Part shown: positions 10,441-22,316 of the stretch, piece by piece | Layout: each line of letters begins with the position of its first letter | How positions within the stretch are numbered: the stretch's first letter is position 1 | Program-made: the position numbers and the translations under genes | Notes under the pieces: model-generated | The model's input: the letters and a program-made list of their open reading frames with translations, nothing else | Told to the model about the DNA's origin: nothing | The model's database searches: none | Source: Phycomyces blakesleeanus NRRL 1555(-) | Lineage: Eukaryota; Mucoromycota; Mucoromycetes; Mucorales; Phycomycetaceae | Direction of reading: 5' to 3' | Length of the DNA stretch: 64,000 bases | Assembly (NCBI RefSeq): GCF_001638985.1 | Contig: NW_017265135.1 | Coordinates: forward strand, 186,001-250,000

Positions 10441-12714
10441 ATGTCACCCACAGAGAAATCCACCATTGAGGTTGCCCAACCTACTTCTAAGGACATTGTT
10501 GAAACCTTGGATATTGAACCCACTCTGTCTGCCAAGGAAGAGGCTCCCAAGTGGCCTTCAGTTCCTACCTTGTCAGTCGATGAAGTTGTTTCCCAAGCTG
10601 TCAAGGAATCCAATTCTGCTGTCAAGGAGCCTTTCCAATTCAAAAAGCCTATTCGTCGCGCAGCCGTTATTGGTACTGGTCCCGCAGGCGTAAGTTTAGA
10701 TATATTTAATTAAGCACAATCACACACATACAGCTCCATACATACAATCTACAGAAAATTTTGCTGTATATAGCTTCCCTATATGTTGATTTATTCATTG
10801 ACAAGATCTATATTGTTTTAAAAAATAATAATAACATAACATAACATATCAATTAGGTCCCTACAATCAAAGCCCTTCACGCCCAGGGAATCGAAGTCAG
10901 AGCCTTTGACAGAAACCCCAAGGCTGGTGGTATCTGGTAATTATTACTTTTTCTTTAAATTAATTTACTTTAATTTTGGCGTAAAGATGATAAGAACACC
11001 CACTCATTTGTGTGCGTGTGCGTACACGATTGCTTTTTGGGCACAAACCACCCACAATTACACAAAAAACTTTCGCTCAAATTCACATTCACATTCACAC
11101 TTACACAACAATCTGCACGTACGATTTATTTATTCATCTTTATCACTTTTGGTTCTTCTTGATAGGGCTTACTCCGATGCTCCCTCGGCAAAGCCTAAGA
11201 TGCCTTCTACTGAATTAGCACCAAAGTCCAAGAACGTCGCACCGGTTGTTGGCATCCACGAGGAAACAGTGGAGTTGACAAATGAGGTTGAGAAATCGTT
11301 ACTTGAACAGTACCCTGCTTCAGCTTGTTACAAAGACCTTTATACCAACACACCTATCAAGATCACCGAGTACATTGACTTTCCCGGAGACCACTCCAAA
11401 ACTTACATGTGGCATCAGGAGTTTCAGGACTACCTTTCCAGATACCTTACCCACTTTGGTCTTGATTCCCTGATCGAGTACAACACCAACGTCGAACACG
11501 TCTACAAGGCCAAGGATGAAGAAGGATCGGAGTGTTGGCATTTAACTCTGTGCAAGTCGGAGCGTGTGGAGGGTAATAAGATCCATGTCAAGCGCTGGAC
11601 AGAGACCTTTGATGCCGTAGCAATTGCCACTGGTATCCATCAGAACCCCAAGATTCCTGCCTTTGAGTTTCTCGAAGAGTTTGATGCTCGCTGGCCCGAG
11701 AAGTGCTCTCACTCAAAGCAATATAGAATCCCAGAACCTTTCCGTGATTTGGTAAGTAGGTTTATGTATATAAAAGATCTATAGAGAGAGAGAGAGAGAG
11801 AGAGAGATGAAAATGGGTATTTAGACGTGTCGTACTGATGTGTGTAGCATTAACCCAGAAGCGCTAAATAATAATAATATAAAAAAATCATCGATTCTTT
11901 TGAACCTCAGAATGTCCTCGTTGTTGGCGGACATACCTCTGCTGTCGATATCACCCGACACTTGGAAGGCATTTCCAAGAATGTGTACCTCTCCTATCGT
12001 GGTCCGCGTGAGATCGAGAGCAATATCCTTGGTCTGATCCGTACCGGTGTCCCAGAGTCAACCATCATCATGCCTGCTCTGACCAGTCTGTCCAATGCGG
12101 ACGGCCTGGTTGACGGAACCGTAAAGTTTATTGATGGCCAGACTCTGGAGAACATTGATCGCATCGTCTTCTGCACAGGTTTCACGAGCGACTACAGTTT
12201 CCTTGATGATCTGATCATTGAGGATCACGACGAATACGTCAAGCTTGGACACGAATCCGTCTCTGTACCGGCCACAGATGGCCAGACCGTGTTCAACTCT
12301 TACCGCCACCTCTTCTTTATTCCTGATCCTACCCTGACCTTCATTGGAGCTCCCCCAAACCTGACTACCGTTCCATTCTTTGACTACCAGGCACGTGCTG
12401 TTGCCCGTGTCTGGGCTGGAAAGGCGCTATTACCCACTCAGAAAAACATGTTCAGCTACACTAAAGAGTACAAGCCTGTGTGTTACCCATTGTCTTTTGG
12501 CGCTGAACCAGAACTTCTCCGTTGCGAAGATCTTGTTGTCTGGCTGAATAGTCATGCTGAAGCCCTGGGTCACACCGACCTCCCTCCTGTTCTTAACCAC
12601 AACAAGTGGATGGACACTGTCTGGGCCCACGCCGTTCCTAACTTTAGGAACGATTCTGATGCCAAGTTGGCCGAGGTTAAGGAAAGAGTTAAGCTCAGAA
12701 TGGCATCTGCTTAA
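10441..12714 (+). CDS. Flavin-containing monooxygenase
   Basis: Four exons (10441-10689, 10857-10936, 11166-11751, 11911-12714) give 572 residues with every join in frame. The FAD dinucleotide motif GTGPAG sits near residues 79-84, split just after by intron 1. The FMO-type segment CSHSKQYRIPEPF leads into an NADPH-binding VLVVGGHTSAVD, where the usual glycine pattern GxGxSG is altered to GGHTSA. VFCTGFTSDY matches the ATG-like motif of class B monooxygenases. The enzyme should use NADPH and O2 to oxygenate a nucleophilic N or S substrate, probably in the cytosol; the substrate cannot be told from sequence. An N-terminal extension of about 70 residues precedes the FAD fold. All donors are GT and all acceptors AG. 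The family is secure; the altered NADPH motif is a caveat. Confidence 0.9.
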
Positions 12715-13510
12715 GACGTATATATATCTTTACATACATATATACATACAAACAAACAAACAAACCTACACATAAACACACTGACACACGGACACATACA
12801 CACATACTTAAACTATATGTTTATATAAATAAATACATACACAAAAGATATTATATATAATATGCTGACAATAATGCTTTGGTCCTTAGCTGATTTTTGT
12901 GAATAATTTAAGAGACATAGACATGCAGAGATATCTAAGCATATCATCTTTATATACAAGTTTTTCCTCTTTTCTTAAAAGAAAGGCTTTATAATACAAA
13001 ACATATACATACAGTATGGGTGCAGAATTAATGTACAGAATGCAAAGTAGAAAAGAGAAGAAGAACAAAAAAAAAAGCCCTCAGAGACGTACAAACCCAG
13101 TTGAATTAAGATAGTTTTTAATTGACAGATAAATAGACAAACACACAAGGAAATATTTGAAACCAATGATATGATTTAAGCAGATATTGAAACATTCTCT
13201 ATAAAGCGAGTTTATTACCATTACCATTAGTACATATTGATTTTCTTTATCATTGAATGAGTTAAATGTACCATACAATATAATATATATATATATGTGT
13301 GTGTGTGTGTGTAAATATCGAATATCGAATGTCATGACGTTGTTTCTTTGACAAGTCAAAAATTTATATATGTTATATAATATATAGTATATTTAGAGAA
13401 GAATAAGCCAGTCAACCAGGAAAAGGGAGGCTTTCAATCAAGATTGTATTTCGTCAACCCACTAAATAATACCTCCCTTTTCTTCTCTTTTCTTTTCTTT
13501 TAATAATACA
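12715..13510. other. Spacer
   Basis: AT-rich 3' flank of the monooxygenase gene and 5' flank of the small ORF at 13511, with a (TG)n near 13296-13312. No further gene seen. Confidence 0.7.
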
Positions 13511-13804
13511 ATGTCATCCCAATCCATTCAAAAGAGTGTCAGCCTAACCAGTTACCCAGTACAAACCATTCGTCTGACCGAACGGAATCCTCTCTTGTCA
13601 TTCAACATTGAGATCGGACCTGGAGTTTCGATACTTCTCGAAGTTTACTCTCACGACAACCCAACCCAAGTGGTCGAAACGTTTACATTTAAACATCGAT
13701 TGAACTTTAGCGAAGAATCCAAACAAAAACTCGCCAATACGCTCAAATTGATTATCCAGTCGGCTTTGAAAGGACGTTCGCTCACTTCCACTCCCACCTC
13801 ATAA
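13511..13804 (+). CDS. Small protein of unknown function, 97 residues
   Basis: One exon with normal amino-acid composition in an AT-rich setting. The protein has a serine-rich start, a beta-rich middle (FNIEIGPGVSILLEVYSHD), then VVETFTFKHRLN and a predicted helix (EESKQKLANTLKLIIQSAL). The pattern of a strand pair followed by xQVVExFxxKHxL and a helix recalls short C-terminal modules in some fungal and animal proteins, but I cannot name the family. No signal peptide or membrane segment is seen. Pyrimidine-rich sequence precedes the ATG. It lies between FMO and MET10, convergent with the latter. It is probably real because its composition and codon use differ from nearby spurious ORFs. Confidence 0.6.
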   Translation: MSSQSIQKSVSLTSYPVQTIRLTERNPLLSFNIEIGPGVSILLEVYSHDNPTQVVETFTFKHRLNFSEESKQKLANTLKLIIQSALKGRSLTSTPTS

Positions 13805-14406
13805 TTATTTTTTTTACACACAACACGTATACGTACGCTCACGCACACTCACAGAGAAAGAAGAAGATATATACACACACACACACACACTACTCACAAT
13901 TACACATGTGCACATGTACAAATGTACAAATGTACAAATACAGACAAATCAATTGATTTTTGATTCACAAAGGTTTGCTGTGAAAATTCAAAAAGTTTAA
14001 TTATACAAATCTCAAATACTCCCCTCCTTTCTACTCTTACTTGCCATTCTTTTCATTTTCTTTTGTGATAATATCAATACTTGTTTAAGCTTATATTTCA
14101 TTAATGAAATTTCAATTTCAATTTCAATTTTTGTTGTTGGAAATATAATTTTATTTTATTTAATTAATGTATAAAATGTATGCAGTGATAAAAGAAAGAA
14201 AGAAAAAAAAAGAGAGAGAAATATAATAGATCATCTTTGTCTTTTTTTTTGGGATGAATTTATATATTGGGAATCTAGTTTAAATACCAAAGAGAAATAC
14301 AGAACGACAGATAGAAAAAAAAAACATAAAGAAAATAACAAAATGGTAATAGATGTAGTTCAACCTCGCTTTTACTTCAATTTGATCTCCTTTCCTTTCC
14401 TTTACT
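13805..14406. other. Spacer between convergent genes
   Basis: A/T-rich 3' flanks of the 97-residue ORF and MET10, with a (CA)n near 13874-13890. No gene seen. Confidence 0.75.
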
Positions 14407-17400
14407 TTAGTAGACTTCCAAGATGTACTTCTCCTTCTCCTTCCATTCTTCAATCAAAGCAGATGCCTTGGCAGCATCAATGTTGGTGTGATGCTCGAGA
14501 CCATAGACAAGAGCATCCTTGACATCAGGAACAGGCCAGGTGGGACCGCAGAGGTAAAAGTGGCCGTCCTTGTTGACCAGATAATCACTGAGCATCTTGG
14601 CATCCTCCTTCATCTTATGCTGGATGTAGACCTTTTCGACCTGATCACGCGAGAATGCAAGACCCATGTGGGAAAGGACACCGTCGGCCAAGTAAGCCTC
14701 GAGCTCTTCACCATAGAGGTACTCGTTGCGACGGTTACGCGAACCAAAGTAGAGCACAACTGGACCGACTTCCTTGCCGGCAGCCTTGGCGACCGAACGC
14801 TCCTGGATGAAAGCACGGAAGGGAGCCATACCAGTACCAAGACCAGCCATGATAACAGGCTGGGTGTCGAGAGGAGGCAGCTTCATCACGGACGACTTGA
14901 TGGACACAGTGACCTGGGTGCCGATCTTCATGTCGGCCATGTAGCGAGTGCACTGACCAAAGCGCTTCTTACCCTTGGCGGTCTCCCAGTCGACAGCAAC
15001 GACAAGCAAGTGGACCTGGCCGGGATGCATCTTCTGCGACGAGGCAATGGAGTAGTGACGGGGCTTGATGGGTGCAACCATCTGGACAAGAGCCTCGACA
15101 GGGGGTCTGGCAGATCCAAACTCACGCAAAAGGTCCTCGTAGGTCACAGTCTCTTCCACACGCTTCTTAAAGTCTTCTTTACCTTCGGGAGACACGAGGA
15201 ACAAAAGCTGGTCACGCTCCTTGGGATCAGTGGCAAATGCAGCAAGGGTCTCGTAAAACTTCTTGGATGGGCGGCCAAAGAAGTCGAGGGTCTGGGAGAA
15301 CAGCTGGAACAGAGAACGGGCCTCCTTCTTGCCATCTTCACCTCCGATAAGAATGACGTCGTCCTCCTTGAGACCATACCACTCCAGGAAGGTGCGTACC
15401 TCATCGTAGTCGTTGTGACCATAGACACCAAGAGCATCACCAAGGCTGTAAGTCAGGTTGGAGTCGGTGGTGTCGAACTCGAGATGGAAGACATTACGGT
15501 CGTAGCTGTTGGCAGTCAGACGTCTGTTCTCGGTCAGGCGGACGACGTAGGTGGGTTCGTGGATATCAGGGCGGGCGGACTCGGTGGTCTGGAAGGCATC
15601 CTTGAACATCAAGTTCCATGCAGCCTTGTGCCACTTTGAGATCTCAGCAACACCACCAGTAGACTCTTCCTCTCCAGGGATCTGGGATTTCTTGTTCTTA
15701 TCATCGTCATCGTTATCAGAGCCAACTGGGCGGTTCAAGGGAGCAACGGGAAGAACCTCGTCGTTGATCTCCAGAATGGTCCAGGGAGCGAGCAACTCAA
15801 TAGCAGTGAGTTCGGCAGTGACCTTTTCGACAACCTCGGATACAACGGTCTTGAGATCACGCTTGTCTTGTTCGTTAGACACAACAGCGCGGTAGAGGGC
15901 AGTGAGACGCTTGACCAGATCGAGAGGCTGGACCAACAGGCCAAACACGGCCTCCCACACCAGGTGGACGGCAGAGGCATGCAGACCGAGCTCATGTGCA
16001 ACACGGGCGCTGTCGATGGTGTAGAGCTTGATGTCGAGCTGGGTGGCCTTGAGCTTGAACTCGTTGGTGAGGTGGGCCTCGATGTCGTCACCGTGCTTCC
16101 AGGGGCCGTTGAGGACAACCACAGCCTTGGGCTTTGCCAGCGCAAGGACGTCGTACTCGCGGATCAGAGATGTGTCGTGGATACCGAGGTAGTCAACCTG
16201 GCTGCCGGCAGTGCTCTTGGCAGTGGTGAGGCGGGTGTTGATGACTGGGCCACCGACATGGAGCGCATCAGACACGATTTCGGCCTGGACGGCGCTTGTG
16301 GTGTCCTGGTGGAGCAGGTGGACGATCTGGAGAGCAGTCTCAGCGGAGGAGTCCCAGATGGATGCCTGCCATTCCTTCTTCTCTTCCTTTTCTCTGGTTT
16401 GGTCAGCAAGGGTGACGATGAAGGGAGCGGTCTGCAGATCGACAAAGGTAGCCTGGCTGGCCTGATCGATCAAGAGAGGCATGTGACTGGCATTGAGGTG
16501 ATGGAAGCTGCTTGCCTGAGCGGTGACCAGACGGGGCTTGACGGACAGACCACTGAATCGGATTGCGGCAGCGATGTCGAGGAAGAGAGGGCCGTTGAAT
16601 GCAAACAGACCATCGCCTTCCTCAAGCACGACCAGACGAGTGGCAGACTTGGGCAGGATGGCGATAAGATCAGCCTCGGACCATGGGCGGTAGAGACGGA
16701 CAGAGACCAAGCCGACGCGAGTAGAGAGGAACTTGGAGGCACGGGAGACGGCAGTGGCGATTGTGGAGGAGCTGGCGCCAAGGGTGACCAAGACAGTTTC
16801 GGCGGCAGCGTCGCCAAAGTAGTCAAAGGGCTTGTAGTCGAACTGAGCCAAGAGAGCCTTGGCGGTGGCATAAGCTTCGGCGTAGGACTTCTTGGACTGT
16901 TCGACTGACTGGGCAGCAGCAAGGGCGGCAATGCGGCCATAGGATAACAGGTTGACCTTTTGGATGTCTCTGGAGGCCGATACGCCGTCAAAGTAGTGGA
17001 TGACGGGCAGCTGGACAGCGCGGGACAAGAGATGGGCAACGAGGGACATGTCGTGGGCCTCCTGGACGGTAGAAGAAGCCAAGAGAAGCGCACCGGTGTT
17101 GCGGGCAGCCAAGACGGCGTCGACGTTGGAGTGGGCAACGAGGTCCTGGTCGACGTAGTGGGAGGCAACATGGAAGACGACGGGCTGGCGAGCGATGGCG
17201 AGAGCGTGTAAGTTGGGGATCATGGACAGCAAGGCCTGAGATGAAGTCAGGACAGTGACGGTCTTTGAAGAATTGGCTTCAGCCAAGGCACCCTGGACAG
17301 CTGTCAGGGCACCGGTGCGAGTCTCCATCTCGACAACCTTGACGAGTTCTCCCTGGCCGTTGCGAATGGCAGGAGTGTCGAGGGTGTTTGATGCCCAGGA

Positions 17401-17754
17401 CTTAAGAGCCTGGCCGAGGTAGGCATCGGTGGTGATTCCGGGATAGATGAAGACAATGTCAGACAGACAGTGGGCGACATAATCGACTGCATGGTTAGCG
17501 TCTGTAATGCGGATCTTGTTGTCTGCTTCTGATCCGGCAAAAAGGCTCTGGACGGCTGACTGGAGACGGATAAGGATGTCCTGGTCGACGATGGTTGCCT
17601 GGCTGCCTGTTGTAGAGGCAGCGTCTTCTTGAACAACCAGATCTGCAACTGTAGTCAAGACCTGCTTGGACAGAATGACAGGCTCATTGGTCTGGATGCT
17701 TGGGTAAACCTTTGACTTTACAAGAGCAGCAACTAGTGCAGCAGAAGTAAACAT
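14407..17754 (-). CDS. MET10: Sulfite reductase [NADPH] flavoprotein (alpha) subunit
   Basis: One uninterrupted exon, 1115 residues, against 1035 in yeast Met10. The N-terminal half resembles the pyruvate:ferredoxin oxidoreductase-like region of fungal Met10. The C-terminal half is a ferredoxin-NADP reductase-type module: a long FAD domain with RHYSIASS near 899-906, an NADPH loop GLGTGMAPFRAFIQER near 968-983, YLCGPTWPVPDVKDAL near 1068, and a C-terminal aromatic (EVY). It passes electrons from NADPH to the sirohaem-containing beta subunit, which reduces sulfite to sulfide for cysteine and methionine synthesis in the cytosol. Codon use is strongly GC-biased compared with the flanks, as for a well-expressed gene, and this creates long antisense ORFs. 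An acidic DNDDDDKNKK linker lies near residue 680. I saw no CACGTG in the 350 bases upstream. Confidence 0.95.
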   Translation of the reverse strand: MFTSAALVAALVKSKVYPSIQTNEPVILSKQVLTTVADLVVQEDAASTTGSQATIVDQDILIRLQSAVQSLFAGSEADNKIRITDANHAVDYVAHCLSDIVFIYPGITTDAYLGQALKSWASNTLDTPAIRNGQGELVKVVEMETRTGALTAVQGALAEANSSKTVTVLTSSQALLSMIPNLHALAIARQPVVFHVASHYVDQDLVAHSNVDAVLAARNTGALLLASSTVQEAHDMSLVAHLLSRAVQLPVIHYFDGVSASRDIQKVNLLSYGRIAALAAAQSVEQSKKSYAEAYATAKALLAQFDYKPFDYFGDAAAETVLVTLGASSSTIATAVSRASKFLSTRVGLVSVRLYRPWSEADLIAILPKSATRLVVLEEGDGLFAFNGPLFLDIAAAIRFSGLSVKPRLVTAQASSFHHLNASHMPLLIDQASQATFVDLQTAPFIVTLADQTREKEEKKEWQASIWDSSAETALQIVHLLHQDTTSAVQAEIVSDALHVGGPVINTRLTTAKSTAGSQVDYLGIHDTSLIREYDVLALAKPKAVVVLNGPWKHGDDIEAHLTNEFKLKATQLDIKLYTIDSARVAHELGLHASAVHLVWEAVFGLLVQPLDLVKRLTALYRAVVSNEQDKRDLKTVVSEVVEKVTAELTAIELLAPWTILEINDEVLPVAPLNRPVGSDNDDDDKNKKSQIPGEEESTGGVAEISKWHKAAWNLMFKDAFQTTESARPDIHEPTYVVRLTENRRLTANSYDRNVFHLEFDTTDSNLTYSLGDALGVYGHNDYDEVRTFLEWYGLKEDDVILIGGEDGKKEARSLFQLFSQTLDFFGRPSKKFYETLAAFATDPKERDQLLFLVSPEGKEDFKKRVEETVTYEDLLREFGSARPPVEALVQMVAPIKPRHYSIASSQKMHPGQVHLLVVAVDWETAKGKKRFGQCTRYMADMKIGTQVTVSIKSSVMKLPPLDTQPVIMAGLGTGMAPFRAFIQERSVAKAAGKEVGPVVLYFGSRNRRNEYLYGEELEAYLADGVLSHMGLAFSRDQVEKVYIQHKMKEDAKMLSDYLVNKDGHFYLCGPTWPVPDVKDALVYGLEHHTNIDAAKASALIEEWKEKEKYILEVY

Positions 17755-18571
17755 TTTGGAATTGTATTGAGAATGAAAGAAGGAGCAAAGGAGAAGCAGG
17801 AAAAAAGGGGGGGCAGTTTATAGGCTATATTCTTTTTTTTTTCAAAAAAAAAAACAAAACAATAAGGGAAAATAATCATAGATCTTTCCGGATATGATTT
17901 ACCTTTTTCTATTATTTTAAATGGGCACGCCATCCATCGCTTGGGATAAAAAAAAAGAAAGGTCCAGTTAAAGCTCACCAAAATGGCGCAATTACACACC
18001 CGCATTCTTATTCCACAATCATTGACTCAGACGGGATATTATAACATTTTCACTTTTCACTCTTTCTATTATTCTTCATCCCGCATTCATCATCGCATTC
18101 CAATTGGACCTATATATTTAATTTTAAAGTACTCAATGCATCTAAAATAAATAAATAAATAAACAATTCTTTCTATAGCCACTATTTACCTACCTACCTT
18201 ACCTACCTACCTACCTACTTACCAAAAGATCATTTTTTTTTATGTTTCATTTTACTATGTCTATAAATTGCTGATCAATTTAATTTATTCATACACATTA
18301 AAAGCAAAAAAAAAAGTACAAAATCATCAATTACAGTGTACAGTGTGTATATAGCTTATTTTCATACATATTGTTTTATATATATATATATGCGTATGTG
18401 TGTCTGTCTGCCTGTCTGTTTGTCTGTATATATATCTATATAGTGTGTATATAATGGTGGTGGGGGGGTTTTTTTTTGTGTATGTAAGGTGTATGTGTAG
18501 GTTTTGGGTAGTAAAAGAAGAAGAGGAATAATAATACTGGTAATAACAAATTAATAGTGATAATAAAGTGT
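17755..18571. other. Spacer
   Basis: Promoter side of MET10 and 3' flank of the carrier gene, with a (TACC)n stretch near 18188-18222 and (TA)n. No gene seen. Confidence 0.75.
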
Positions 18572-19878
18572 CTAGAAATGTTTTGCGTAAACTGTCTTTA
18601 ACTGCTCCATGAAGATGAACATAAGCATTGTGTGTGGGCTACAATAATGATAGATAAATACAAAAGGATATTTGATTAGAAAGAATCCCAATATACACAA
18701 GCACACACTTTGGACATAAAATCTCTATCCAAAACACTCGATCCACAAATGACTTACCCAATGCGTAAAAAGTGGGCAAAGAAACCCTTGTAGAGACCAC
18801 CGACACCTTCTGTAGAAACAATCTTGAGTAGACAGTCGACAGGGTTCTTGTAGAGGAGACCCTTTCCGGTTGCGGGATCTACGCCCTGGTTATACATGCG
18901 GGTTGAGATGACATCAAAAGGATTCATCGACAGACAGGCCAGGACACCTGTGAACATCGATGCACCAAAGTGTGTGCCGATGCTGTCTGCACAATGGAAG
19001 CGGTCGATCAACAACTGCTTTCCAAACATGTATGAAGGCATCTGGACGGCCGAACCGACACCAGCACGGGCCATTGCGGCATCAGCACCACGATAGAGTC
19101 CTCTGATACCCTCCTTTTTCCAGATCTCGGCCAGAGCACCGACCGATGATCCCATCTGGTGTTGGAATCCGATCTGGCGGAACACGGGCGAGTAAGATTG
19201 TCTTCTGGTCTTGATGAGATAAAGGGGCGATCCAAGAATTGCACCAATGACTCCTGCAGTTGCGCCTGCAAACACACCTGCACCAACCAGGGCATGATCC
19301 GATTTCAACCCAAGTGCATTGACTGTCGAGGTGTAGACTGGCTCATAAAGTCCCAACCGACTTCCGTTCAGGCAGACCTGATAGACATAGGCCACACCCA
19401 AACCACGCTGGCAGCCTCGAATACCTTCCTTTTGAAAGACCAGCTTGAGGGCCTGGAAACTGTTGTGATAAGGTCTCGAAGCCTCTGACAGGGTACCTGC
19501 ACGGACCAGCTCACCCTGTAACTGCAGTCTTGTCTTGACCACCTACATATATATATATATATATATATTTGTATTTGTTTGTTATTTTTCTTTTCTTTTC
19601 TTTTCTTTTCGTTATGATGAATAATCAATATCTACAATAACTATAATAATAGGGGTAATCAAATACTTTATATTATCGCATAGCATAACATAAAACAATA
19701 TACTATATTTTGTCTTATTTGAAGGGCTGATTCTTGTAATTACCTCCCAGGGATTAGTAAATGTCACTGCTCCACATGCTGCTAATCCTCCAATGGCAAA
19801 ACCAACGACGGTATCCTTTGTGGTTCTAACAGGCTTGATTGTTGGCTGTACTGCAGCGACCTCGGGTTTTGTTGCCAT
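18572..19878 (-). CDS. OAC1: Mitochondrial carrier, Oac1-like (oxaloacetate/sulfate transporter)
   Basis: Three exons on the minus strand (19744-19878, 18758-19542, 18572-18638) give 328 residues, close to the 324 of yeast Oac1. Three mitochondrial-carrier repeats are present with the signatures NPWEVVKTR (split by intron 1 between E and V), GSPLYLIKTRRQ and MNPFDVISTRMYNQ, the last very like Oac1. The final exon supplies GPHTMLMFIFMEQLK. The protein should span the inner mitochondrial membrane six times. In yeast Oac1 moves oxaloacetate, sulfate, thiosulfate and isopropylmalate, which would suit its place next to MET10, though fungal neighbours are not evidence of co-function. Intron 1 lies in a (TA)n-rich stretch. 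Substrate assignment is by resemblance only. Confidence 0.9.
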
Positions 19879-20164
19879 TTAAAATATTTAATTGAATGAA
19901 TGAAAGGAAGAGAAAGCAAGTAAGAGAAAGGAAGAAGATATTTAAAGAAATAAAAGAGAGAAAAAGAGAGTTTGTGTGTGTGTGTGTGAGAGAGAGAGAG
20001 AGGGGGGGGGATTAGATGTGTTTTGTGGGGGTGTTTAATATAATATAATATATATATATATATGTATATAAAAGATTATTAAACTCAACAAATCTGAAGA
20101 AAGAAAGAAAAAAAGTATATTTGATTGGACTAGAATTAAACGATTTCCCGTTGAATTTAAGAAT

Positions 20165-20518
20165 ACAACCTTTTGCCAGAATGATATCGCAAGAAAAAAA
20201 AACAAGACATCGCACTTTTAAACAAATGTCGCATATATTCCTTTATTTATGTTAAAAGGTTATTTTACACATTCAATTCAATTTTTGGAATGAATGAACA
20301 AGAACATGATCGTTATTGCGATTATTAGATGATGAGAACACTCCATTCAAGCCATCAATGGTGATTATAAAACTTAATAGCTTGTCCAATTACATGTTAT
20401 ATGCCCAAGACGCCTTACATTTCACTCCTGTAAACTGGAACTGGATATGCAAAGCTCTCAGGGTGATGCATCAACAAATCTTTGTGTTCTTGAGCTTCCC
20501 AGTATCATTTAATCCAAC

Positions 20519-20552
<34 letters not shown>

Positions 20553-21281
20553 GGATTGTTAAATAAGCTACATGAGAAAGAATCAATGTATCGAGTGCTA
20601 AGCTCATATTTGCTTGTATTCTCTGCAATAAATACACGGGGTAGCTTGTGAACCAATTCAATGTCTCGATCGACTTCTCCTATGGTGGGATCTTCAATAA
20701 TCCTAATCATGCTGTTAACTGTCTCTATTGGTATTCGAGGTTTTCTTAATGCCATTCATTGCTTCAATACTATCGATAGTACTGAGACCCTATTCGTTAA
20801 AGTATTGTGGCTGTTCTTTTGAGTGCTGGTTCCGAGACAAGAATTGAATAGAAATAGTTATGGCCCAATGGTTTTGGGTCTCTAGTGAGAGGCTCCATTT
20901 GCATTATCATATCAAAAGTTGTAGTATGTGAAACGCGTTTTTTTTTAAATTGATTTTGTTTTACTAAAATATAATAATTGGTGCCAAAAAGAGGAAAAAG
21001 ACACAGATATGGATCCAATAGCAATTTTCAGTGCATGCAGGACAGCCAAAGACGCTTTTCAATGTATATTTCGTGTTTTTACAAGTGATGGCTTGGATTG
21101 CCTATTTCTCTATTATCTCATAATCCCAATAAAGACCATGTTCTTGTTCATTCATTCCAAAAATTGAATTGAATGTGTAAAATAACCTTTTAACATAAAT
21201 AAAGGAATATATGCGACATTTGTTTAAAAGTTCGATGTCTTGTTTTTTTTTTCTTGCGACATCATTCTGGAAAAAAGTTGT
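20165..21281. mobile_element. 1.1-kb element with ~154-bp terminal inverted repeats
   Basis: The left arm 20165-20318 and right arm 21127-21281 are inverted copies differing at about seven positions plus one A indel; their tips read ACAACCTTTT and ACAACTTTTT. About 810 bases lie between. No transposase domain is visible, so it would be non-autonomous. No target-site duplication is evident at the tips I chose, so the exact ends remain uncertain. A coding fragment sits inside on the minus strand. Long inverted repeats with a carried gene fragment resemble Pack-type Mutator-like elements, but this family assignment is only a suggestion. Confidence 0.75.
20545..20755 (-). pseudogene. Gene fragment inside the inverted-repeat element
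   Basis: From an ATG at 20755 the minus strand encodes 70 residues of normal composition (for example EDPTIGEVDRDIELVHKLPR and YELSTRYIDSFSC) ending at a good donor, AAAG|GTATAT, that opens into a (TA)n run. No convincing continuation exon follows before the other terminal repeat, so the gene is truncated. I do not recognise the family with confidence. It may be a captured host segment or the remnant of an element-encoded protein. Confidence 0.45.
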
Positions 21282-22285
21282 GTGTGTATATAAAAAGCTT
21301 TGTAGATCAAATATAGAAAATATATACTATTTTTGCTATAATTTCTATTGCTGCTATTGTTACTGTTTTTGTTGATTTATTTCAGATTACTGGTCAGGGC
21401 ATTAATTGATAATGTATGTATGTATCTTTTTTTATTAAATATGATTAAATTAATTAATGACAATTCAAAAGCTTTTATGTAATATGAACAATAAGCATTA
21501 TGATTCATTGGCTTGGGTTACCTTAAAATGGGATTTTTTTTTTATATAAAAAAAAAAAAGAATGCTTCGGGAAATAGAGTTGCCGATTACAAGGTTTTAA
21601 TAGGTGAGAAAATGATGATCATTTATTAGTCACAGTCTTATTGGATACTTTTGTGTTTTAATATCTTGCTAGAAAATAGATAGATAAATAGATGATCTCT
21701 ATTACTGCATACACACCATACATTGCACACTACACATGTATATCAGCATTTTTATTTTTATTTTTATTCATATTGCTATCATTTGTCCCTTTTATTTCTC
21801 TTTATAAAAACGTATATACAAGTAATTTGTAAAGATTATGATTTATTTCATAGCTAAATGAATTGAGCAATCAAAGAAACCAAGAGATATAAGAATACGA
21901 GCGTTAGTCATGTGATTTGCTGCTTGATCTTCTTCTTTTGTGTATATATTATATATAAAAGACGGAGACAGGGAGTAGAGTGTGAGTAATAGAAATAACA
22001 ATAACGATAATGATGAAGAATAAGAATAAGAAGGTTATGGCTACGGATATCAATATTAATATGGATATGGATATGGATATGGCAGTAGGTTTATTGGGTT
22101 GTAGGTATGGCTATGATGACATGGCATGGCGTGACGTGATGTACTGTACTGTACTGTACTGTACTGTACTGTACTGTACTATACTGTGCCTATTTCAATA
22201 TGTATATATTTATATATTTATATATATAATAGATGTAGCATTCTAATAAAAATGATAAAGAAGAAGCAAAGGAAGAAGTAAGAGA

Positions 22286-22316
<31 letters not shown>

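Noticed and set aside
14488..15639. 383-residue plus-strand ORF inside MET10
   Set aside because: It is the antisense shadow of conserved Met10 coding sequence; its translation resembles no protein I know and results from codon bias.
15868..16908. 346-residue plus-strand ORF inside MET10
   Set aside because: Same explanation: antisense to a well-supported gene.
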